DNA of 63,827 nucleotides, from assembly GCF_018380615.1 (NCBI RefSeq), contig NZ_JAGYVZ010000022.1, positions 1-63,827 on the forward strand. The letters run 5' to 3'. The notes below the pieces were generated by a model. The model had not been told where the DNA came from. It saw nothing but the letters and a program-made list of their open reading frames with translations, and ran no database searches. The position numbers and the translations under genes are program-made. The DNA is from Flavobacterium psychroterrae. Lineage in GTDB: Bacteria > Bacteroidota > Bacteroidia > Flavobacteriales > Flavobacteriaceae. Shown here piece by piece: positions 58,009-63,827 of the stretch (position 1 is the stretch's first letter; each line of letters starts with the position of its first letter).

Positions 58009-58698
58009 ATGAAAAAGAAATTAGTTGTTTTAACCGGAGCCGGAATTAGTGCCGAGAGTGGTATTAAAACTTTTCGCGACAGTGATGGTTTATGGGAAGG
58101 TCATGATGTTATGGAAGTTGCAACTCCTGAAGGCTGGCGAAAAAATCAGGAATTGGTTTTAGACTTTTACAACAAAAGACGAAAACAACTTAAAGATGTG
58201 AAGCCAAATTTAGGGCATTATATTTTAGCTGAATTAGAACAGGATTTTGATGTTCATATTATTACACAAAATGTTGATGACTTACACGAACGAGCAGGAA
58301 GTACAAAGGTCTTGCATTTGCACGGCGAATTGCTAAAAGTAAGAAGTGTCCTGAATCGTGATTTAATTCTGGATTGGCAAGATGATTTATTTACGGGCGA
58401 TCTTGACGAAAACGGGCATCAGCTGCGACCACATATTGTATGGTTTGGTGAAGATGTTCCAGCGCTTGAAGAGGCTATAGAAATTACTGAAACTGCTGAT
58501 TATTTTGCGGTAATTGGTACTTCATTACAAGTATATCCTGCTGCCGGATTAATTTCCTACACCTATAGCATTACACCCGTTTTTTATATTGATCCAAAGC
58601 CAATTGCGATCCCGAATATTCAGAACAAAGTAGAAGTTATTGCTAAAATTGCCTCTGAAGGTGTAGCGGAATTAAGAGAAAGATTAAAATCGATTTAA
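58009..58698 (+). CDS. Sirtuin-family NAD-dependent deacylase without cysteines
   Basis: A 229-residue sirtuin. The NAD site is VVLTGAGISAESGIKTFRDS (Rossmann fold, GAGxS), and ITQNVDDLHERAGS and the catalytic H105 in LHLHGELLK follow. Y54 and R57 (FYNKRRK) match the YxxR pair of class III (SIRT5/CobB) enzymes that prefer acidic acyl groups. The zinc-binding cysteines expected after the catalytic His are absent, and the whole protein has no Cys. The zinc module must be replaced or lost. It is followed by a palindrome and purB. Confidence 0.9.
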   Translation: MKKKLVVLTGAGISAESGIKTFRDSDGLWEGHDVMEVATPEGWRKNQELVLDFYNKRRKQLKDVKPNLGHYILAELEQDFDVHIITQNVDDLHERAGSTKVLHLHGELLKVRSVLNRDLILDWQDDLFTGDLDENGHQLRPHIVWFGEDVPALEEAIEITETADYFAVIGTSLQVYPAAGLISYTYSITPVFYIDPKPIAIPNIQNKVEVIAKIASEGVAELRERLKSI

Positions 58699-58704
58699 CT
58701 GATT

Positions 58705-58844
58705 AAACACGAATTTCACGAATTAGCACGAATTATATTGATTTAAAAATGAATTGAATTTTGTTTTTTAGATTTTATCTTAAAAAAGAAATACAGATTA
58801 GTTTACTTTGATTCATATTCGTGAAAATTGTGAAATTTGTGTTT
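58705..58844. repeat. Intergenic palindrome, CACGAATT words, wide loop
   Basis: AAACACGAATTTCACGAATT followed by AGCACGAATTATATTGAT (left) pairs with ATTCATATTCGTGAAAATTG followed by TGAAATTTGTGTTT (right, to 58844). The loop of about 65 bp holds no gene. Confidence 0.75.
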
Positions 58845-58916
58845 ATCTCTTTTTTCTTTTACTCATTTTCATCTGACTATTGACTACTTGATTACTTTTA
58901 ATCCGCAAATTCTGTT

Positions 58917-58924
58917 TATATTTG
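58917..58924 (+). promoter_or_regulatory. -7 promoter box of purB
   Basis: TATATTTG fully matches TAnnTTTG, 25 bp before ATG 58950. Confidence 0.6.
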
Positions 58925-58949
58925 TGCCTTTCGAAAAAACAACATAACA

Positions 58950-60296
58950 ATGACTACTTTAAACGAATTGAATGCTATATCACCAATTGACGGACGATAT
59001 AGAAGTAAGACCCTTTCATTAGCTCCATTTTTCTCTGAAGAAGCTTTAATCAAATACCGTGTATTAGTTGAAATTGAATACTTTATTGCCTTGTGCGAAG
59101 TACCTTTGCCACAACTTGCAGGCGTAAATCCAAATCTTTTTGACAGTTTACGTGATATTTATAAAAATTTCTCTACTCAAGATGCTCTTTGGATAAAAGA
59201 AACGGAGAAAGTAACCAATCACGATGTTAAAGCGGTTGAATACTTTATCAAAGATGCTTTTGAAAAATTAGGTTTATCTCAATACAAAGAGTTCATTCAC
59301 TTCGGTTTAACTTCTCAGGATATTAATAATACTGCGATTCCGCTTTCTACAAAAGATGCGTTTGAGCAAGTTTATTTACCATCTCTAATTGGTTTAATTT
59401 CTAAATTAAAAGAATTAAGCACAGAATGGAAAGACATTCCAATGTTGGCACGTACGCACGGACAACCGGCTTCTCCTACTCGTTTGGGTAAAGAGATTCT
59501 GGTATTTGTAGAACGTCTTGAAGAGCAAATGCGATTGTTGTTTAATATTCCGTTTGCTGCAAAATTTGGTGGTGCAACCGGAAATTATAATGCACATCAC
59601 GTAGCATATCCGCAAATTGACTGGAAAAAATTTGGTAATAAATTTGTTGAAACTGATCTTGGTTTACACCATTCTTTTCCAACTACTCAAATAGAACATT
59701 ATGATCATTTTGCTGCATTTTTTGATGCTTTAAAAAGAATCAACACAATAGTTATCGATTTAGATCGCGATATCTGGACATATGTTTCTATGGATTATTT
59801 TAAACAAAGAATCAAAGAGGGAGAAATTGGATCATCAGCAATGCCACATAAAGTGAATCCTATTGATTTTGAAAATTCAGAAGGAAACTTAGGAATCGCA
59901 AATGCTATTTTTGAACATTTAGCTGCTAAATTACCTGTTTCAAGATTACAGCGTGATTTAACTGATAGTACTGTTTTACGTAATATTGGTGTGCCAATTG
60001 GTCATACAATTATTGCTTTTGAAGCTTCTCTAAAAGGTTTGAACAAATTGCTTTTGAATGAAGCTAAATTTGCTGAAGATTTAGAGAAAAACTGGGCTGT
60101 TGTGGCCGAGGCTATTCAGACTATTTTGCGTCGTGAAGCATATCCAAATCCGTATGAGGCCTTGAAAGGTTTGACCAGAACAAACGAGGCTATTGATAAA
60201 AAAGCAATTCATAATTTTATTGCGACTTTAGAAGTTTCTGATGCTGTTAGGGCAGAATTAATGGCAATAACACCTAGTAATTACGTAGGAATCTAA
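58950..60296 (+). CDS. purB: Adenylosuccinate lyase
   Basis: A 448-residue enzyme that splits fumarate from SAICAR and from adenylosuccinate in purine synthesis. The lyase signature is GSSAMPHKVNPIDFENSEGN, and FGLTSQDINNTAIP and MLARTHGQPASPTRLGKE are further conserved blocks, including the His that acts in catalysis. Length is normal for the E. coli-like PurB branch. It has its own promoter box and a strong terminator 25 bp after the stop. Confidence 0.96.
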   Translation: MTTLNELNAISPIDGRYRSKTLSLAPFFSEEALIKYRVLVEIEYFIALCEVPLPQLAGVNPNLFDSLRDIYKNFSTQDALWIKETEKVTNHDVKAVEYFIKDAFEKLGLSQYKEFIHFGLTSQDINNTAIPLSTKDAFEQVYLPSLIGLISKLKELSTEWKDIPMLARTHGQPASPTRLGKEILVFVERLEEQMRLLFNIPFAAKFGGATGNYNAHHVAYPQIDWKKFGNKFVETDLGLHHSFPTTQIEHYDHFAAFFDALKRINTIVIDLDRDIWTYVSMDYFKQRIKEGEIGSSAMPHKVNPIDFENSEGNLGIANAIFEHLAAKLPVSRLQRDLTDSTVLRNIGVPIGHTIIAFEASLKGLNKLLLNEAKFAEDLEKNWAVVAEAIQTILRREAYPNPYEALKGLTRTNEAIDKKAIHNFIATLEVSDAVRAELMAITPSNYVGI

Positions 60297-60320
60297 AGAA
60301 AACTCAAAATATTTTCTCAA

Positions 60321-60350
60321 AAAAAGCTATCTTTATCGAGATAGCTTTTT
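60321..60350 (+). terminator. purB terminator
   Basis: AAAAAGCTATCT at 60321-60332 pairs with AGATAGCTTTTT at 60339-60350, followed by more T. Confidence 0.9.
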
Positions 60351-60410
60351 TTATTTACAAATCTTGTTAGGAAATTAGCCCAGATTACTTCACTTAACTT
60401 TTATTTTCAT

Positions 60411-60569
60411 AGGAGTTCAGTGAATTTCATTTGCAATAGAAAGCCTTTTGCGAAAAAAACTTTATTTTTTTTGCCGGGACAGAGCGACCAACGGAAGCTC
60501 CTTAAACGACTTTAAAAATATGTTTTTTAAGTAAAAGCTTGAAATGGAAAGCTGGATTAAGCTCCTAAA
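60411..60569 (+). repeat. Dispersed structured element, copy F (long form)
   Basis: A diverged copy with GCAATAGAAAGCCTTTTGCG near its left end, the insert GAGCGACCAACGGAAGCTCC (60483-60502) and the end GAAATGGAAAGCTGGATTAA followed by GCTCCT. It shares the insert with copy E. It ends 17 bp before the preferred start of the antiporter gene. Confidence 0.7.
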
Positions 60570-60585
60570 CGACAAATACCACTTT

Positions 60586-62835
60586 ATGATTGCCTTAAAC
60601 GCCGCTGCAGAAACTACACACCATTTACAACCCCTTATTAGCGACTTGGGATTAATCCTGATGACCGCCGGTATCGCTGTTTTGATATTTAAAAAAATGA
60701 AACAGCCTCTAGTTTTAGGGTATTTAATTGCAGGATTTTTAGCAGGAAACCACTTTGACTTTTTCCCATCGATTACTGATATGAAAAGTGTTGAAGTCTG
60801 GGCAGAAATTGGGGTGATCTTTTTATTGTTTAGTTTGGGTCTCGAATTTAGTTTTAAAAAACTGATGAAAGTTGGCGGAACTTCCTCGATAACTGCCATA
60901 ACGCAAATTTTATTCATGACGCTCATTGGTTATTGTGTTGGACAATGGATGGGTTGGGGAAAAATGGATAGTATTTTTCTTGGCGCGACACTTTCGATTT
61001 CGTCGACAACTATTATTATTCGTGCGTTTGATGAACTGGGAGTTAAGGGGAAAAAGTTTGCCGGAATTGTATTTGGCGCTTTAATTGTGGAAGATATTGT
61101 TGCGATTTTAATGTTAGTATTATTATCGACAATTGCTGTTAGTGATCAGGTTTCGGGTGGAGAATTATTACAATCGGTTTTAAAATTAATATTCTTTTTA
61201 ATTATATGGTTTTTGGGCGGAATTTTCATTATTCCTACGATCCTTAAGAAGGCTAAACATCTTTTAACGGATGAAATGCTGCTTATTATTTCATTAGCGC
61301 TTTGTTTGATGATGGTTATGTTTGCTGCAAATGTGGGCTTCTCGCCTGCTTTGGGTGCTTTTATTATGGGTTCTATTATTGCAGAAACTACTCAGGCAGA
61401 AAAAATAGAACATTTGATCCAGCCTGTAAAAGATTTATTTGGTGCCGTTTTCTTTGTATCAGTCGGGATGTTAATTAACCCTGAAACTTTGGTTACGTAT
61501 ATGTTGCCGGTGGCTCTTATCACGTTGTTGACAATTTTCGGAAAAGCATTTAGTTCTTCTATCGGGGCTTTATTATCCGGGCAACCGCTTAAACAATCTG
61601 TTCAGACCGGGATGAGTTTGGCTCAAATTGGTGAATTCTCGTTTATCATTGCTACTTTGGGTATGACTCTTAAAGTGACAAGTGATTTTTTATACCCAAT
61701 AATTGTGGCCGTATCTGCGATTACTACTTTTACAACTCCGTTTTTGATTAAATATTCGGATCCTTTTTCTGGATATCTGGAGCGAAAATTACCCAAAAAA
61801 TGGATTAAAAACATCAACCGCTATAGTGTTAATGCGCAGGCAATAAAATCTGTTAGTACGTGGCAAATCGTACTTCGTGCTTCTGTCACGCAAATTATTC
61901 TGCATACTATTATTATTACCGCTATTATTTTATTATCGTCAAAATTCGTAGCGCCTTTAGTGGCTGATACGCGCTTTGGAAATACTTTGGCTGCATTGAT
62001 TACATTGGTTATAATTGCTCCTTTTTTATGGGCTCTTTCGTTGCGACGTGTAAAAGTTGCGGAAGTTGAAGAATTATGGGAGGAACGAAAATATCGTGGC
62101 GCACTTTTGATGATTATTTTGATCAGAATGAGTCTTGGTTTGTTTTTCGTTGGATTTTTACTGAATATTTTCTTCTCGCCTTTAGTAGCGTTTGTGGCGT
62201 TGATAATTGCTATTGGTGCTTATCAATTATTTCCTAAAAAACTGAATGATCAATATCATAAAATCGAAAATCACTTTTTGAAAAATCTTAATGATCGTGA
62301 AAATAAAAAAATTGACAGAAGATATGCCAATTTAATGCCGTGGGACGGTCACATGTCTATTTTTGATATTGGTAAAGAATCTAATCTTGCAGGCAAAACT
62401 TTAGAAGAATTACGTATTCGTGAAAATATGGGAATTAACATTGCTTTTATAAGACGTGGTGAGGTTACAATCCCTATTCCGACTAAAAACGAACGTTTAT
62501 TTCCCGGTGATGAAATTTGTGTTATTGGTACCGATGAACAAATTACACAGTTTACCAACTATTTACAAAATGAAGTCGAAGCCGCAAATAACTCGAAAGA
62601 ATCAGACATTGTATTACGCCAGTTAGAAATTTCTAATGATGATTTTATACAAAAAAGAATTGGTCAGTTTAGAGAAAAAACTGGCGGTCTTGTTGTGGGA
62701 ATTGAAAGAAACGGTAATCGAATTTTAAATCCGGAATCGAATTTGACCTTAGAAAAAAATGATATTATATGGGTTGTTGGAGATAAAAAACGAATGAACG
62801 AGTTAATGAAAAAGAGTGTTCATGTCGAGTTATAA
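60586..62835 (+). CDS. CPA2 cation:proton antiporter with two TrkA-C domains
   Basis: A 749-residue membrane protein. I chose ATG 60586. The upstream in-frame ATG 60544 lies in a dispersed repeat element and would add 14 residues read from it. The N-terminal 380 residues are a Kef-type antiporter with 12 or so helices (KQPLVLGYLIAGFLAGNHFD, LFSLGLEFSFKKLMKVGG, SISSTTIIIRAFDELGVKG). A second membrane region follows (about 425-560). The C-terminus has two TrkA-C (RCK_C) domains (about 595-665 and 680-745) but no TrkA-N NAD-binding domain. It likely exchanges K+ or Na+ for protons. Confidence 0.9.
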   Translation: MIALNAAAETTHHLQPLISDLGLILMTAGIAVLIFKKMKQPLVLGYLIAGFLAGNHFDFFPSITDMKSVEVWAEIGVIFLLFSLGLEFSFKKLMKVGGTSSITAITQILFMTLIGYCVGQWMGWGKMDSIFLGATLSISSTTIIIRAFDELGVKGKKFAGIVFGALIVEDIVAILMLVLLSTIAVSDQVSGGELLQSVLKLIFFLIIWFLGGIFIIPTILKKAKHLLTDEMLLIISLALCLMMVMFAANVGFSPALGAFIMGSIIAETTQAEKIEHLIQPVKDLFGAVFFVSVGMLINPETLVTYMLPVALITLLTIFGKAFSSSIGALLSGQPLKQSVQTGMSLAQIGEFSFIIATLGMTLKVTSDFLYPIIVAVSAITTFTTPFLIKYSDPFSGYLERKLPKKWIKNINRYSVNAQAIKSVSTWQIVLRASVTQIILHTIIITAIILLSSKFVAPLVADTRFGNTLAALITLVIIAPFLWALSLRRVKVAEVEELWEERKYRGALLMIILIRMSLGLFFVGFLLNIFFSPLVAFVALIIAIGAYQLFPKKLNDQYHKIENHFLKNLNDRENKKIDRRYANLMPWDGHMSIFDIGKESNLAGKTLEELRIRENMGINIAFIRRGEVTIPIPTKNERLFPGDEICVIGTDEQITQFTNYLQNEVEAANNSKESDIVLRQLEISNDDFIQKRIGQFREKTGGLVVGIERNGNRILNPESNLTLEKNDIIWVVGDKKRMNELMKKSVHVEL

Positions 62836-62837
62836 AT

Positions 62838-62917
62838 AAAGCTACTAAGGCGCTGAGTTTTTTTTTATATAAAACTTTTAAATCTTAGAAACTCAGCGCC
62901 TCAGCAACTTAGAAACT
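62838..62917. repeat. Intergenic palindrome, GGCGCTGAG words
   Basis: AAAGCTACTAAGGCGCTGAG (left) is complementary to CTCAGCGCCTCAGCAACTTA (right, to 62911). A T-rich loop lies between. It separates convergent genes and may terminate both. Confidence 0.8.
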
Positions 62918-62918
62918 T

Positions 62919-63557
62919 TTATTTATTAGGTTGCGGTGTCATTCGCAAATAAGGTTTTATTGGCGTATGTCCTTTTGGAAATTTTGCCGGAATATCACTA
63001 TCTAAAACGGCTGGAATAATTACTACATCTTCGCCATCTTTCCAGTTTGCAGGAGTTGCTACGCTATAATTTGCTGTTAATTGCAAACTGTCAATAACAC
63101 GAAGTAATTCTTCAAAATTTCTTCCTGTTGAAGCTGGATAAGTCAAAGTTAATTTGATCTTTTTATCAGGTCCAATAACAAATACGGAACGTACTGTAAA
63201 TTTCTCGCTTGCATTAGGATGCAACATATCATACAATGTCGCTATTGTTTTGTCTTCATCAGCAATTATAGGAAAGTTTACTGTTGTATTTTGAGTTTCG
63301 TTAATGTCTTTAATCCACAGTTTATGAGATTCCAGACCATCAACACTGAGCGCTATAACCTTTGTATTTCTCTTTTTAAATTCAGGAACATAATTGGCAA
63401 CTGTTCCTAATTCAGTAGTACAAACCGGGGTAAAATCTGCGGGATGCGAAAATAAAACTCCCCAGGAATCTCCTAACCATTCATGAAAATTGATTGGACC
63501 TTCGGTTGTTTCTGCATGAAAATCCGGAGCAATATCTCCTAATCTTAATGTTGACAT
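62919..63557 (-). CDS. 1-Cys peroxiredoxin (PRDX6-like)
   Basis: A 212-residue thiol peroxidase. The peroxidatic Cys46 lies in SHPADFTPVCTTELGTV. The C-terminal domain with MTPQPNK at the end and the segment LTYPASTGRNFEELLRVIDS is that of the Prx6 subgroup. It removes peroxides using external thiols, possibly bacillithiol given bshC in the window. No resolving Cys is present (only one Cys occurs). It is convergent with the antiporter gene. Confidence 0.93.
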   Translation of the reverse strand: MSTLRLGDIAPDFHAETTEGPINFHEWLGDSWGVLFSHPADFTPVCTTELGTVANYVPEFKKRNTKVIALSVDGLESHKLWIKDINETQNTTVNFPIIADEDKTIATLYDMLHPNASEKFTVRSVFVIGPDKKIKLTLTYPASTGRNFEELLRVIDSLQLTANYSVATPANWKDGEDVVIIPAVLDSDIPAKFPKGHTPIKPYLRMTPQPNK

Positions 63558-63752
63558 AATTTATATTTTTTTAGTTCATCTAAAATTAGTCAAAAAAAGC
63601 ACAAGGAAAACAACGAATTTTTAAAAATAAGTTAAAGTTCTATATTTTCTATCATTAATGTCCGATAAAAAATAAAACCAAAAGAATTTATTTCTTATAC
63701 GTCTCATTGTCAGTGTTTTAATTTTTTATTATTGTATTTTTTTAAAAACAGG

Positions 63753-63827
63753 TTATAAAATAAATGATAGTTGTTCTGATTCAGCCTTGTCAATTATCCA
63801 ATCTTTTTCTGGATTTTCTAGAAATTT
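63753..63827 (-). CDS. 3' end of a gene cut by the window edge
   Basis: On the minus strand the last 24 codons before a TAA at 63753-63755 read FLENPEKDWIIDKAESEQLS and then FIL. Composition and the open frame to the window edge suggest the C-terminus of a real protein. I cannot assign a family. The 63558-63752 spacer shows only AT-rich DNA. Confidence 0.4.
   Translation of the reverse strand, partial: KFLENPEKDWIIDKAESEQLSFIL

Noticed and set aside
60544..60585. Upstream ATG as the antiporter start
   Set aside because: The 14 codons lie within a dispersed repeat and a better ATG with the family N-terminus is at 60586.

Overview
The window looks like chromosome of a Flavobacterium-type bacterium (Bacteroidota, Flavobacteriia). 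The DNA is AT-rich. Several genes carry the Bacteroidota -7 promoter TAnnTTTG. The gene set includes a bacillithiol cysteine-adding enzyme (bshC), the Bacteroidota block rpmB-rpmG-DUF4295-ftsY, DUF721, SusD/TonB-era envelope proteins such as a TonB-dependent receptor, and many small lipoproteins. No rRNA, tRNA or CRISPR array is visible.

Layout. 1-3480 is the edge of an integrated element: a 600-bp non-coding region with short inverted motifs and a nested palindrome of about 295 bp, a zinc-finger-like unknown protein, and a CTnDOT-type tyrosine recombinase. 3674-14070 is chromosome: DUF1573, a two-component system, a metallo-hydrolase, a radical SAM protein, an MHS transporter, bshC and an acyltransferase-like membrane protein. 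14330-24950 is largely housekeeping: ndk, DUF721, ftsY with ribosomal protein genes, cinA, HPt, FAH hydrolase, a DnaQ-like exonuclease, an E2 acyltransferase and a glycosyltransferase. 24981-44663 holds envelope and polysaccharide genes (BamA-like barrel, CpsB-like phosphatase, priming sugar transferase), ABC-F, an IVP-type four-helix protein, FKBP, an unusual SDR, a corrinoid adenosyltransferase and secA. 44953-53223 is a metal-handling cassette, most likely for copper: MbnP-like lipoprotein, MbnH-like di-heme protein, Cys-rich barrel, two paralogous small CNGRC proteins, TonB receptor and PepSY reductase-like protein. It is followed by a DUF2306 gene with an in-frame stop codon and a YARHG lipoprotein. 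55659-57865 is a three-gene sulfation cluster: APS kinase, aspartyl-hydroxylase-like and sulfotransferase. The window ends with a cysteine-free sirtuin, purB, a CPA2 antiporter, a peroxiredoxin and a fragment of one more gene.

Two features of the non-coding DNA stand out. First, at least six copies of a structured dispersed element (ends like AGCCCCGATnGAAG..GG and GGAAAGCGGGA..GCTCCT, with a variable central stem) sit between genes. Two copies abut start codons and create misleading upstream starts. Second, more than a dozen intergenic regions contain palindromes built from short degenerate tandem words (CAGTCTCAGTTTTCAGTC, CACGAATTTCACGAATT, TTTTAGATTTTAGATT, TTTCAGGTTTCAGG and others). One such palindrome brackets the IVP-family gene. 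Similar words are also found in frame inside the radical SAM gene. The MbnP/MbnH cassette, the sulfation trio and these two repeat systems are the best candidates for undescribed biology here.
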